Origin: Limosilactobacillus sp.
GTDB lineage: Bacteria > Bacillota > Bacilli > Lactobacillales > Lactobacillaceae
DNA length: 42,605 bases
Assembly: GCA_030530845.1 (NCBI GenBank)
Contig: JAUMUE010000010.1
Coordinates: forward strand, 2,192 to 44,796
Reading direction: 5' to 3'
Shown here: positions 30,593-39,129 of the stretch, in pieces
How positions within the stretch are numbered: the stretch's first letter is position 1
Layout of the letters: every line of letters starts with the position of its first letter
Translations under genes and position numbers: made by a program
The notes under the pieces: generated by a model
Told to the model about the DNA's origin: nothing
The model's input: the letters and a program-made list of their open reading frames with translations, nothing else
The model's database searches: none

Positions 30593-31606
30593 TTAAGCTT
30601 CTTCGCCGGCGATCTTAACAACAGCCTTTGAAACGTTTTCGATTCGGCCGTTAACAAAGTCGTCAACTTGGTCTACATCGAATTCGTGTGAGAGCAATGG
30701 AAGAACGTCAACCTTACCTGAACCCATCAGAGCAATTGCATCAGCAAAGCAGTAAGGGTTGATGAAGGCACCTTGGATCTTCAGTTGCTTTTGGAATACT
30801 TCATAACTGTTAATGGAGAACTTGTCGTCTGGGTTACCCACACCGAACATAGAAACTTGACCACCGCGAGCTGCAGCTTCAACGGCTTGTTCTTGCGTTT
30901 CTGGACGACCAACAGCTTCGATAACGATGTCGTATTCGTTTTCAGGAATCTTTTCGCCCTTCTTAGTGTTGATAGTCTTAGCACCGAACTTTTCAGCGTT
31001 AAGCTTCAACTTAGCGTCGTTACGACCACTAAGGGTAACTTCGCTAACACCGTATGCGAGAAGAGTTTGAACGAATAATTGACCCATGAAACCATCACCG
31101 ATAACCAAAGCCTTTTGGTATGGGTGGATTTCGAGCAAGTCAACACCGTGAACAGCACATGATAATGGTTCAGTAACGGCAGCTGCCTTTAATGAAAGAC
31201 TGTCAGGAATTGGGTAAACAACCTTAGCTGGTGCAGTGAAGTAGTCTTCAAAACCACCGTCACGAGTAACACCAACAGCATCAAGGTGTTCACACATTTC
31301 TGGACGTGAAGTACGACAGAACTTACATTCACCACAGTAGATGTTAGGGTCAACTGCGACACGGTCCCCTACCTTCACGTTTGTAACTTCGGAACCAACC
31401 TTAGCAACAACACCAGAGTTTTCGTGACCTAAAACGATAGGAGGAACAGCACTAGCTGAACCTGGAAGACCTGCGTACAATGCGTGGTCAGTACCACAAA
31501 TACCAGCGTAAGCAGTGTGAACTAACACTTCAAATGGCTTGATTTCTGGAGTTTCTACATCCTTAACTTCTAATTGCTTAGTACCCGTTAATACAAGTGC
31601 TTTCAT
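30593..31606 (-). CDS. Zinc-dependent mannitol 2-dehydrogenase (medium-chain dehydrogenase family)
   Basis: 337-aa MDR-family enzyme. Catalytic zinc ligands are C37 (GICGTDH) and H61-E62 (LGHENSG); structural zinc cysteines are C91, C94, C97 and C105. The cofactor loop is VIGDGFMG. From memory the protein is close along its full length to Leuconostoc mannitol dehydrogenase (ALVLTGTK start, HALYAGLPGSA, DPNIYCGECKFCRT, VGVTRDGGFEDYFTAPA, SKAVVKIAGEEA end). It would reduce fructose to mannitol while reoxidising NAD(P)H, the hallmark of heterofermenters. Another polyol dehydrogenase is the alternative. It is a single gene with a strong promoter and terminator. Confidence 0.82.
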   Translation of the reverse strand: MKALVLTGTKQLEVKDVETPEIKPFEVLVHTAYAGICGTDHALYAGLPGSASAVPPIVLGHENSGVVAKVGSEVTNVKVGDRVAVDPNIYCGECKFCRTSRPEMCEHLDAVGVTRDGGFEDYFTAPAKVVYPIPDSLSLKAAAVTEPLSCAVHGVDLLEIHPYQKALVIGDGFMGQLFVQTLLAYGVSEVTLSGRNDAKLKLNAEKFGAKTINTKKGEKIPENEYDIVIEAVGRPETQEQAVEAAARGGQVSMFGVGNPDDKFSINSYEVFQKQLKIQGAFINPYCFADAIALMGSGKVDVLPLLSHEFDVDQVDDFVNGRIENVSKAVVKIAGEEA

Positions 31607-31635
31607 AATTTCAATTCTCCTTAACTTTCATATAT

Positions 31636-31649
31636 GTTCACTATTGAAC
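31636..31649. promoter_or_regulatory. Inverted repeat downstream of the mannitol dehydrogenase -10
   Basis: GTTCA-CTAT-TGAAC lies between the -10 box and the ribosome binding site, in a position where a bound regulator would hinder transcription. Binder unknown. Confidence 0.4.
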
Positions 31650-31656
31650 GAACTTT

Positions 31657-31686
31657 ATTATAGTTAAGTACTGTATTATTTGTCAA
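31657..31686 (-). promoter_or_regulatory. Promoter of the mannitol dehydrogenase gene
   Basis: Perfect hexamers on the minus strand: TTGACA (31686-31681) and TATAAT (31662-31657) with an 18-bp spacer. The -35 is the edge of a degenerate CG-centred repeat (TGTCAAACGTTGGTAA, 31681-31696). Confidence 0.8.
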
Positions 31687-31737
31687 ACGTTGGTAAATTT
31701 AACGTTTTACATATGAAAAGATCAATAATGACGGGCA

Positions 31738-31790
31738 TTGAAAACGCTAATATTAGCAAAAAAAATTTAAAAAATGGGTAAGCGGTTTCT
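31738..31790. promoter_or_regulatory. Two cre-like sites between mannitol dehydrogenase and mntH
   Basis: TTGAAAACGCTAATA (31738-31752) differs from the cre pattern TGWAANCGNTNWCA at one position; GGTAAGCGGTTTCT (31777-31790) differs at two. They lie about 50-100 bp upstream of the mannitol dehydrogenase -35. The rest of the 31687-31836 stretch holds no recognised gene. Confidence 0.4.
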
Positions 31791-31836
31791 TAGTTATTAG
31801 ACCGCCTATCAGATGTTTGATACTGAATTTCAAGCC

Positions 31837-31868
31837 ATGGAAATGCCTATATATCGGCAAATTTCCAT
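31837..31868. promoter_or_regulatory. Imperfect hairpin/operator candidate before mntH
   Basis: ATGGAAAT-GCC (31837-31847) mirrors GGC-AA-ATTTCCAT (31856-31868) around TATATATC. It overlaps the first base of a candidate mntH -35 (TTGAAT 31868-31873; extended -10 TGCTAACCT at 31888-31896). The A/T-rich TGCC/GGCA arms recall metal-repressor boxes, but no match to a specific MntR consensus is claimed. Confidence 0.4.
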
Positions 31869-31969
31869 TGAATAGCAATAATTTTTATGCTAACCTAACA
31901 AAGTATTCGAATTAAGTTAAATTTGATTACCAATCGAGTTAACAAAATAAAATGAAAGGTGGATTTGGC

Positions 31970-33553
31970 GTGGACAACACAAAAAATCAACACAAGAAGC
32001 GTGGATTAATTTCCTACGCAAACGGTAAGTCACTCGAGGAAATCAACGGAACTGTCGAAGTACCACGTGGCAAAGGTTTCTTTAGAACATTATTTGCCTA
32101 CTCTGGTCCTGGTGCCCTGGTCGCTGTTGGGTACATGGATCCAGGTAACTGGTCAACTTCAATTACTGGTGGTCAAAGCTTCCAATACACACTAATGACT
32201 ACTATCTTGATTTCAAGTTTGATTGCGATGTTGCTTCAATACATGGCGGCTAAACTCGGAATCGTGAGTCAAATGGACCTCGCCCAGGCAACACGGGCAC
32301 GTACCGGTAAAGCATTAGGTGTAATTCTTTGGATCATGACTGAATTAGCCATTATGGCCACTGATATTGCGGAAGTTATTGGTGCGGCGATTGCGCTGAA
32401 CTTGCTCTTCCACATTCCATTGATCCCTGCCGTATTCATTACGGTCTTGGACGTTTTTGTTCTGTTACTTTTGACCAAGATCGGTTTCCGGAAGATCGAA
32501 GCGATTGTTGCTTGTCTGATTCTGGTAATCCTCTTCGTTTTCGCATACCAAGTCGCATTGTCAAACCCTGATTGGGCGGGTGTCTTCGGTGGTTTAGTTC
32601 CATCTGCTAAGGCAATTTCTCAAAGCCCAACGGTTGGTGGTATTACCCCACTGACTGGTACTTTGGGTATCATTGGTGCCACTGTTATGCCTCACAACTT
32701 GTACCTGCACTCAGCTATTTCCCAAACTCGGAAGACTGATCACAATGACCTGGAAAGCATCCGTCAAACTGTTCGCTTCACCACTTGGGATTCCAACATC
32801 CAATTATCATTAGCATTTATTGTTAACTCCTTGCTCTTAATCATGGGTGTTGCCGTATTTAAGACCGGTGCGGTACAAGATAGTTCATTCTTCGGTTTAT
32901 ACGATGCTTTGAACAACACTTCAATGCTTAGTAATCCCGTTCTGATTGCGGTCGCTAAGTCCGGTATATTATCAACTCTGTTCGCCGTTGCCCTGCTTGC
33001 TTCTGGTCAAAACTCAACCATTACTGGTACTTTGACCGGTCAAGTTATCATGGAAGGTTTCGTTCACATGAAGATGCCTCTCTGGGCACGTCGTCTGATT
33101 ACGCGGATTCTTTCCGTACTTCCAGTTCTCGCCTGTGTTGCGATGACGACTGGTGAAACCACTGTCCAACAACACAACGCATTGAACCTTTTGATGGAAA
33201 ATTCTCAGGTCTTCCTTGCCTTCGCCCTTCCATTCTCAATGTTGCCATTGTTAATGATGACTAACAGTGAAGTTGAAATGGGTGAATTCAAGAACCGCCT
33301 ACTCGTCAAGATCTTCGGTTGGATTTCTGTACTCGGCCTGACTTTCTTGAACCTCTACAACCTTCCATCTACTTACGAAGGTTTTGGCATCTGGTCTAAG
33401 GGACTCTCTGACACCCTGGCTTACATTTCCATCGTGATCATCATCTGCCTTTTGATCTGGACCTGTGTCGAACTCTACCGCGGTAACAAGCGTTTTGCTG
33501 CTGAAGGCAAAGGCTTTGCCCAAAAAGAACAGATGATGGCTGAAGAAGACTAA
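31970..33553 (+). CDS. mntH: Nramp-family Mn2+ (divalent metal) transporter MntH
   Basis: 527-aa proton-coupled Mn2+/Fe2+ importer with about eleven helices. The metal-site motif DPGN is at 57-60 (GYMDPGNWSTS) and the helix 6 motif MPHN near 240 (GATVMPHNLYLHS). The GQNSTITGTLTGQVIMEGF segment is the conserved Nramp transport signature. GTG 31970 (MDNTKNQ) is taken as the start because GGTGG lies 7 nt upstream; the ATG at 31952 overlaps it. Manganese uptake is important in lactobacilli, which use Mn2+ against oxidative stress. A hairpin-like repeat in front may be the metal-responsive operator. Confidence 0.95.
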   Translation: MDNTKNQHKKRGLISYANGKSLEEINGTVEVPRGKGFFRTLFAYSGPGALVAVGYMDPGNWSTSITGGQSFQYTLMTTILISSLIAMLLQYMAAKLGIVSQMDLAQATRARTGKALGVILWIMTELAIMATDIAEVIGAAIALNLLFHIPLIPAVFITVLDVFVLLLLTKIGFRKIEAIVACLILVILFVFAYQVALSNPDWAGVFGGLVPSAKAISQSPTVGGITPLTGTLGIIGATVMPHNLYLHSAISQTRKTDHNDLESIRQTVRFTTWDSNIQLSLAFIVNSLLLIMGVAVFKTGAVQDSSFFGLYDALNNTSMLSNPVLIAVAKSGILSTLFAVALLASGQNSTITGTLTGQVIMEGFVHMKMPLWARRLITRILSVLPVLACVAMTTGETTVQQHNALNLLMENSQVFLAFALPFSMLPLLMMTNSEVEMGEFKNRLLVKIFGWISVLGLTFLNLYNLPSTYEGFGIWSKGLSDTLAYISIVIIICLLIWTCVELYRGNKRFAAEGKGFAQKEQMMAEED

Positions 33554-33572
33554 ATCTAATCAGTTTCGTTAT

Positions 33573-33608
33573 AAGTGATCCGAATATTCGGGTCACTTTT
33601 TTATTTTT
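33573..33608 (+). terminator. Intrinsic terminator after mntH
   Basis: AAGTGATCCGAA (33573-33584) pairs with TTCGGGTCACTT (33587-33598), one wobble, then a T-run. Confidence 0.85.
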
Positions 33609-33725
33609 CTGCAATCTTTATTCACATTTTCTTTAATTTTTGCCGATATAGTATAAGCATACTCCCATTAAACATATTGCTTAAACGACCGTTCCCCCCA
33701 TTACCGGTCGTTTTATTTTTTTTGC
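33609..33725 (+). ncRNA. Candidate small RNA or orphan transcription unit ending in its own terminator
   Basis: A second intrinsic terminator (AAACGACCG 33683-33691 with CGGTCGTTT 33705-33713, then a long T-rich tract) lies about 80 bp after the mntH terminator with no ORF between. A TATAGTATAAG stretch near 33647-33657 could be a -10, which would give an RNA of about 60 nt. The -35 is weak, so this is only a candidate. A backup terminator is the simple alternative. Confidence 0.3.
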
Positions 33726-33801
33726 TCGCTAACGAATGATGATATAATATACTAGATATTTATTAGATACGAAAAGCCGAATCCCCATACGAGGTGACTT
33801 T

Positions 33802-34293
33802 ATGAATAATAATCAATCTAGACCTAGCCGGGTCCAAATGTATGATGAAAGCAAACGACGGAGCCCCAAGAAAAAGGGTCCCAAGAAGCCAATGAAGGGC
33901 GGTAAGAAGACCTTCATGATTATGCTTGGTGTTTTATTGGGAATTTTATTCATCTCCATCATTGTCTTTGCCATCAAGCAACAAAACCCCATTGCTAATA
34001 ACGACAGCTCTAGCGTAACAACGAGTTCTAAGAGTAGCAGTCACAAGAAGCATAGCACTCACAAGAGCGACGATGACGATGATGACATAGATGATGGTAG
34101 TAGCGATGATGAAGATTCAGATGATTACTCCTTCTTATTCAAGGACAGCTCCAGCTCACAAAGCTCTAGCCAACAATCATCAAGTCAACAACAAAACGAT
34201 CAACAAAATCAACAACAGCAGCAACAACAAAACCAACAACAAGGTCAAAGTACTCAACAAAGCAACGCACAACCTGCACAAAATAGCCATTAA
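33802..34293 (+). CDS. Single-pass membrane protein with Ser/Asp/Gln low-complexity exterior
   Basis: 163 aa. A very basic cytoplasmic N-terminus (about 1-36, many Lys) precedes one transmembrane helix (about 37-62). The remainder is predicted outside: Ser/Lys/His-rich, then an Asp-rich run with DDDDDD, then Ser/Gln and an almost pure Gln/Asn tract to the end. GAGGTGA precedes the ATG. No domain is recognised. The charge layout fits a type II (N-in) membrane protein whose disordered tail reaches into the cell wall. The gene stands alone; a wall- or division-related role is speculation. Confidence 0.75.
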   Translation: MNNNQSRPSRVQMYDESKRRSPKKKGPKKPMKGGKKTFMIMLGVLLGILFISIIVFAIKQQNPIANNDSSSVTTSSKSSSHKKHSTHKSDDDDDDIDDGSSDDEDSDDYSFLFKDSSSSQSSSQQSSSQQQNDQQNQQQQQQQNQQQGQSTQQSNAQPAQNSH

Positions 34294-34327
34294 AATCGTT
34301 TTTGAAAAACTTTTTTAATAAAAAGCC

Positions 34328-34355
34328 TTGTCAAACTTTTACTGGGTGTTATAAT
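34328..34355 (+). promoter_or_regulatory. Promoter of the thrS leader
   Basis: TTGTCA (34328-34333), 16-bp spacer, TATAAT (34350-34355). Confidence 0.75.
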
Positions 34356-34361
34356 CAAAAT

Positions 34362-34616
34362 CAATCAGAGGATATGTAAGCAGTTAGTGCTTGACCAGGG
34401 AGATATGACCTAGGCTGGAAGTCATATTTAGTTACGACTGCTTGTACCACCTCAATATTGATTATTGGCCGAGATAAGGCTGATCGGGTCGTGTCCGTTA
34501 ACACACCATAGAGAGAGTTTTTTTATAATACTCTGAACATGGGTGGAACCACGCTAACTATTTGATAATTAACGTCCCTAGTGCATACACATAGTATGTA
34601 CTAGGGACGTTTTTAT
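34362..34616 (+). promoter_or_regulatory. T-box leader of thrS (Thr-tRNA responsive)
   Basis: T-box sequence GGGTGGAACCACG at 34541-34553, a candidate ACC (Thr) specifier at 34446-34448, a stem III-like GAGAGAGT/ACTCT and a leader terminator (34572-34588 with 34594-34610, one wobble, then T-run) directly before the ribosome binding site. Confidence 0.88.
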
Positions 34617-34639
34617 TTTCACAAAGGAGAGGATTTAGT

Positions 34640-36442
34640 ATGGCACAAGTTGCAATTATGTCTAACGACGGTTCAGTCAAGAAGATTGACCGTGATTCAA
34701 AAGAAGGATTAGAAGCGCTTCGTAAGCTTTCTGCATTATTACTGAAGAGCGCTTTACAACAAGAATTCAAGGGTATTCGTCTCGGGGAAGCAGTTGCTGA
34801 TGAAGATGATTTCCACGTTGATTCTGACAAGGATGACCAACAAGTATCTGCTGATGAATTGGAAGCATTACAAGACGCTTTAGTAGGTATCGCTAAGGAA
34901 GCTAAGGTTGAATTCGTGGAAGTTGACCTCGACGAAGCTTTGGCAGAAGTTAAGGATGACCCATACTCAAGCGAATTATTAAAGGAAGCTGCTAAGGATG
35001 GCAAGGTCGCAATGTACCAAGCAAACGGCACAAAGATCTTGGCTGACGACGACATTCTGGTTTACGGTAACCTGATCAAGCACTTGAAGCTCTTATCTGT
35101 TGCCGGTGCTTACTGGAAGGGTATGTCATCAAACCCAATGCTTCAACGTATTTACGGCACTGTCTTCTACAACAAGGAAGCTCTTGAAGAAGACATGAAG
35201 GCTCGTCAAGAAGCTCGTGAACGTGACCACCGTGTAATCGGTAACCAACTCGACCTCTTCTTTGTTGATCCTAAGGTCGGTGCCGGTTTGCCATACTGGT
35301 TACCAAATGGTGCTACGATTCGTCGTACCATCGAACGTTACATCATCGACCGTGAAGTTTCAGATGGCTACAAGCACGTCTACACTCCAGTTCTGATGAA
35401 CCTCGATGCTTACAAGACTTCTGGTCACTGGGAACACTACCGCGATGACATGTTCCCACCTATGGACATGGGTGACGGTGAAATGCTTGAATTGCGTCCA
35501 ATGAACTGCCCAAGTCACATCCAAGTCTTCAAGCACCACATCCGTTCATACCGTGACCTTCCACTCCGGATCGCTGAACTTGGTATGATGCACCGTTACG
35601 AAAAGTCTGGTGCCCTCTCAGGTCTTCAACGTGTTCGTGAAATGACTTTGAACGACGGTCACACTTTCGTTGCTGTTGACCAAATCCGTTCTGAATTCGC
35701 CAAGATCTTGAACCTGATCATGGACGTATACAAGGACTTCGACATCACAGATTACTCATTCCGTCTTTCTCTTCGTGACCCTAAGAACACTGAAAAGTAC
35801 TACGGTAACGACGAAATGTGGGACGAATCCCAAAAGCTTCTGAAGGCTGCCATGGATGACTTGAACCTTGACTACTACGAAGCTGAAGGTGAAGCCGCAT
35901 TCTACGGTCCAAAGCTTGATATCCAAACTAAGACTGCTCTTGGTAACGAAGAAACTATGTCCACTATTCAATTGGACTTCATGCAACCTGACCGCTTCGG
36001 CCTTTCATACGTTGGTTCAGACGGTAAGGAACACATGCCAGTTATGATCCACCGTGGTATCGTTGGTACTATGGAACGGTTCATTGCTTACCTGACTGAA
36101 ATTTACAAGGGTGCCTTCCCTACTTGGTTGGCTCCAGAACAAGTTCACATCATCCCAGTTAGTGAAGAATCACACGGTGACTACGCTAAGCAAGTTGCTG
36201 CTAAGTTAAAGGCAGCTAACATCCGTGTCGTTGTTGATGACCGGAACGAAAAGATGGGTTACAAGATTCGTGAAGCCCAAACTAACAAGGTTCCATACAC
36301 GCTGGTTGTTGGTGACGATGAAGTTAAGAACAACTCCATGTCAGTTCGTAAGTACGGTGAACAGGAACAAAACAGCATGAGTCAAGACGAATTCATGAAC
36401 ATGATCCTCGATGACATCGCATCATACTCACGTAAAAACTAA
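34640..36442 (+). CDS. thrS: Threonyl-tRNA synthetase lacking the TGS domain and with a dead editing domain
   Basis: 600-aa class II synthetase, about 40 aa shorter than usual. The catalytic core is intact: zinc ligands C290 (RPMNCPSH), H341 (NDGH) and H471 (MIHRG), motif 2 [17 protein letters not shown], motif 3 [10 protein letters not shown] and a normal anticodon domain (500-600). The N-terminal TGS domain is missing. The editing domain keeps its outline ([31 protein letters not shown]), but the HxxxH pair is replaced by K29...L33. The CxxxH pair is also absent: no Cys occurs before C290. Hydrolysis of Ser-tRNA-Thr in cis is therefore not expected. A T-box controls the gene. A second, editing-competent copy may exist elsewhere. 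Confidence 0.95.
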   Translation: MAQVAIMSNDGSVKKIDRDSKEGLEALRKLSALLLKSALQQEFKGIRLGEAVADEDDFHVDSDKDDQQVSADELEALQDALVGIAKEAKVEFVEVDLDEALAEVKDDPYSSELLKEAAKDGKVAMYQANGTKILADDDILVYGNLIKHLKLLSVAGAYWKGMSSNPMLQRIYGTVFYNKEALEEDMKARQEARERDHRVIGNQLDLFFVDPKVGAGLPYWLPNGATIRRTIERYIIDREVSDGYKHVYTPVLMNLDAYKTSGHWEHYRDDMFPPMDMGDGEMLELRPMNCPSHIQVFKHHIRSYRDLPLRIAELGMMHRYEKSGALSGLQRVREMTLNDGHTFVAVDQIRSEFAKILNLIMDVYKDFDITDYSFRLSLRDPKNTEKYYGNDEMWDESQKLLKAAMDDLNLDYYEAEGEAAFYGPKLDIQTKTALGNEETMSTIQLDFMQPDRFGLSYVGSDGKEHMPVMIHRGIVGTMERFIAYLTEIYKGAFPTWLAPEQVHIIPVSEESHGDYAKQVAAKLKAANIRVVVDDRNEKMGYKIREAQTNKVPYTLVVGDDEVKNNSMSVRKYGEQEQNSMSQDEFMNMILDDIASYSRKN

Positions 36443-36455
36443 TAGCTGATACACA

Positions 36456-36492
36456 AAAGACCTGCGAGGCAATTGCCAAGCAGGTCTTTTTA
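36456..36492. terminator. Intrinsic terminator between thrS and UMF1 gene
   Basis: AAAAGACCTGC (36457-36467) pairs with GCAGGTCTTTT (36480-36490) around a GAGGCAATTGCCAA loop, between convergent genes. Confidence 0.85.
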
Positions 36493-36493
36493 G

Positions 36494-37741
36494 TTACTTT
36501 TCATTGGTGATTTTAGGTAATGCCAGGAAAATCAGGAGTCCAACTGCGAATAAGATTGCAAGTGACGCGACACCAATTGTTGATTTTCCCGTCCATTGTG
36601 TGACCGCACCGACGATTACCGGTCCCATGATGGCTGAAAATTTACCGAGGATGTTGTAGAAACCAAAGAATTCACTACTGGAGTTTTTTGGAACCAACTG
36701 ACCGAAGTAAGAACGGCTCAACGCCTGCAATCCACCCTGCGTGGTCCCAATCAAAATGGCCAGGAACCAGAAATCGAATAGGTTGTGAAGGCGGATCGCA
36801 TAAAGGCAAATGAAGAGATACATCGAGATTCCCGTCAGAACGGCAGCACGGTTGTTAGTGTGGCGAGCGAGCCAGCCGTAAAAGAGCGAGAATGGAAAGG
36901 CAATTAATTGCACCACCAACAGTACAATCATCAGCATTGACGTGTTCACGCCCATGTCCTTCCCGATTGACGTGGCCATAGTGAAGATTGTGTCGACACC
37001 GTCAATATAGAAGAAGTAAGCGATAAGGAACCAGGTAATCTGCCGATACTGTCTGATGTGGTAAAAGGTACTGCGGAGACGGCGGAAACTGTCCAAAAGT
37101 GGATTATCCACCGACTGAACGGCAAAGCGCTGTTGACCATGACGAAGCAGTGGCCAGGCGAAGATGATCCACCAGACCGCAGCGATCACGAAGCTAAACC
37201 GTGCGACACCATATGCGGACAGTACCCCACCGAAGCCATTGGTCAGCTGTGCGGCGAGGAAGATGATAAAGGCGATGACACCACCGAGGTAGCCCATTCC
37301 ATAACCAGTCGTTGATACCAGGTCCATCTGGCGGTTGTCAGCGACGTCAGTCAGAAAACTATCGTAAAAGAGATTTCCACCCGAATAACCGACAACACTC
37401 AAGATATATACCGCCAGCAAGAGTTGCCAGTGGGGTGGTGAAACAATCGCTAAGCCAAACGTCAAGGCGATTCCGGCCCATGTAAAGATATTGAGCAAGC
37501 GCCGTTTCGCCCGGGGATAGTCCGCCAATGCCCCTAACAGCGGAGCCAGCAATGAGATCAGCAGAGTTCCGAAGCTGTTGGCGTAACCCCAATAGGCCGT
37601 CGAGTCAGCCGCCGACACACCCGCATCCCCGGCCACCGCCTTAAAGTAGACCGGCAGGACCGCTGTGACAACCAGGATCCCGTAGCCCGAGTTTGCCCAG
37701 TCGTAGAAGATCCATTGCCATTGTTGTTTTGTGATTTTCAC
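36494..37741 (-). CDS. UMF1-family MFS transporter
   Basis: 415-aa membrane protein with about twelve helices. The family signature FYDWANSGYG is at the N-terminus, and GNLFYDSFLTDVADNRQMDLVSTTGYGMGYLGG matches the second conserved block of UMF1 (Atg22-like) transporters. GTG 37741 (MKITKQQWQW) is chosen: AGTAGGTG lies just upstream and the longer ATG form would overlap the previous gene. It follows the phosphodiesterase by 7 bp, so uptake or efflux of a product of that enzyme is possible. Substrate unknown. Confidence 0.88.
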   Translation of the reverse strand: MKITKQQWQWIFYDWANSGYGILVVTAVLPVYFKAVAGDAGVSAADSTAYWGYANSFGTLLISLLAPLLGALADYPRAKRRLLNIFTWAGIALTFGLAIVSPPHWQLLLAVYILSVVGYSGGNLFYDSFLTDVADNRQMDLVSTTGYGMGYLGGVIAFIIFLAAQLTNGFGGVLSAYGVARFSFVIAAVWWIIFAWPLLRHGQQRFAVQSVDNPLLDSFRRLRSTFYHIRQYRQITWFLIAYFFYIDGVDTIFTMATSIGKDMGVNTSMLMIVLLVVQLIAFPFSLFYGWLARHTNNRAAVLTGISMYLFICLYAIRLHNLFDFWFLAILIGTTQGGLQALSRSYFGQLVPKNSSSEFFGFYNILGKFSAIMGPVIVGAVTQWTGKSTIGVASLAILFAVGLLIFLALPKITNEK

Positions 37742-37748
37742 GCTACAC

Positions 37749-39041
37749 CTACTTTCTGATGACACCATTGATGGCCTTACCAGCAGTAGGAGCTGGATAA
37801 TGCAGACCTAAGAGCTCCGCAAAGGTTGGCCCCTCGTCAACGAGGTGTGCACCGTCAACCGTCGCCCCTTGCTTGATGTCAGGTCCGACAAAAATGGCTG
37901 TGGTGTAGTAGTCCGCCTTGTTTGGTCCGTATCCGTGAACACCACGGTAGCGGTCATGGCTACCAAGAGTTTTTGGATCAACCGTCTCAACTACAGCGGG
38001 CCGGTTGACCTCGTCAGTGAAGTAATATCCGGCCTTGGCCTCAACCAGGAAGGCGCATGCGGGATCCGCACCGAGTTTGACGGCCTCGGCACCGTCGTAG
38101 ATATGTTCCACACCCTCGACGCCCGCAATCACCTGTTTAACTGTGCCCCGTTCCACGTTGCCACGAACATAGACGTAGGTTTCACCATCACAGGTCTTGG
38201 CGGTCACCTTCCAGTTATTCCGGTAGGTCGACTTGCCGTCCAGCGGTGTCAGCCATCCTTCCCGCGCGAAAATTTCGTTCAGGTGAATCATCTTGTCGAC
38301 GTTAATCTGGTAGTGGTCACCGAGAATTACGAAATTGGTGTGGTCGTAAGTCCCTGCTTCCTTGGTAGCGGCGATGATTTGTGCGACCCGGTCATCGTGA
38401 CGTTTCAGAGCTGCCTTGGCCTCATCTGAGCGCACTCCGTAACGGTGACGCATGCTGTCCATGTCAACCAGGTGGATCAATGTCAGGTCCGGTTGCTTGT
38501 TCTTGAGCGTATCGATGGCGCAGGCGGTAATGAAGTCGTCGAGCCATGGTTGCTTGATGCCGTGTCTGAGCTTACCGTAGCGGTGATTCATCTGTGCCAA
38601 GAAGAGTGGCGAGCTTGCCTTGAGTGATACCAGCACCTGGTTTGTCCAAATCCGGTTAGGAAAAATTTCAGCCAGGTTATAGTCGATTTTGCTTCCGGCG
38701 GTGACTGGCCAGAGGAATGCGGCCGTGGTCATCCCCGCCTCCCGTGCAACATCGTACAGTGGTGTAGCCTTGATATTCTTACGGTACCAGTACCAGTCTG
38801 GTGATTCCCGGCGTGGTTGCAGCTTAGTATTATTAACGATGCCGTGAACTGCTGGGTACTGACCGGTGATGATTGAGGTGTGTGATGGGTAAGTCAGAGT
38901 TGGGAAAATCCCCTCCACCTTTTTCACCCAGGTGCCCTGCTCAATTAATTTTGCTAAATTTGGCACGAGATCACGTAATTCATCCAGGTCCCGAAAGCCC
39001 ATGGAGTCCAGTGAAATCACGACTAATTTATTTTGTTTCAT
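37749..39041 (-). CDS. Alkaline-phosphatase-superfamily nucleotide pyrophosphatase/phosphodiesterase
   Basis: 430-aa type I phosphodiesterase. Metal and catalytic residues are visible: D12 (VISLDSMG), nucleophile T50 (FPTLTYPSHTSIITG), D/H of HLVDMDSMRHRYG, and DH of ILGDHYQIN, plus RYRGVHGYGP near the C-terminus. The order fits the NPP/ENPP family, which hydrolyses nucleotide or phospholipid phosphodiesters. No signal peptide is seen, so it is probably cytoplasmic, unlike many relatives. It forms an operon with the UMF1 transporter. Substrate not determined. Confidence 0.88.
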   Translation of the reverse strand: MKQNKLVVISLDSMGFRDLDELRDLVPNLAKLIEQGTWVKKVEGIFPTLTYPSHTSIITGQYPAVHGIVNNTKLQPRRESPDWYWYRKNIKATPLYDVAREAGMTTAAFLWPVTAGSKIDYNLAEIFPNRIWTNQVLVSLKASSPLFLAQMNHRYGKLRHGIKQPWLDDFITACAIDTLKNKQPDLTLIHLVDMDSMRHRYGVRSDEAKAALKRHDDRVAQIIAATKEAGTYDHTNFVILGDHYQINVDKMIHLNEIFAREGWLTPLDGKSTYRNNWKVTAKTCDGETYVYVRGNVERGTVKQVIAGVEGVEHIYDGAEAVKLGADPACAFLVEAKAGYYFTDEVNRPAVVETVDPKTLGSHDRYRGVHGYGPNKADYYTTAIFVGPDIKQGATVDGAHLVDEGPTFAELLGLHYPAPTAGKAINGVIRK

Positions 39042-39094
39042 GTTGTTTCTGCCCTCTATTTGAGAATGTATAATAACATTTTAACAAATTCATA

Positions 39095-39123
39095 TTGACA
39101 TTCACGAGTAAAGTCAATATGAT
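39095..39123 (+). promoter_or_regulatory. Promoter of the MetE-like gene
   Basis: TTGACA (39095-39100), 17-bp spacer, TATGAT (39118-39123). A TTGAC...GTCAA inverted repeat (39095-39117) overlaps it. Confidence 0.8.
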
Positions 39124-39129
39124 ATATTA

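Noticed and set aside
34558-35055. 165-aa minus-strand ORF over the thrS start and its terminator
   Set aside because: Ser-rich shadow of thrS; it begins in codons opposite the synthetase N-terminus and ends inside the T-box terminator.
37845-38429. 194-aa plus-strand ORF within the phosphodiesterase gene
   Set aside because: Antisense shadow; the opposite strand carries the complete metal-site pattern of the phosphodiesterase family.
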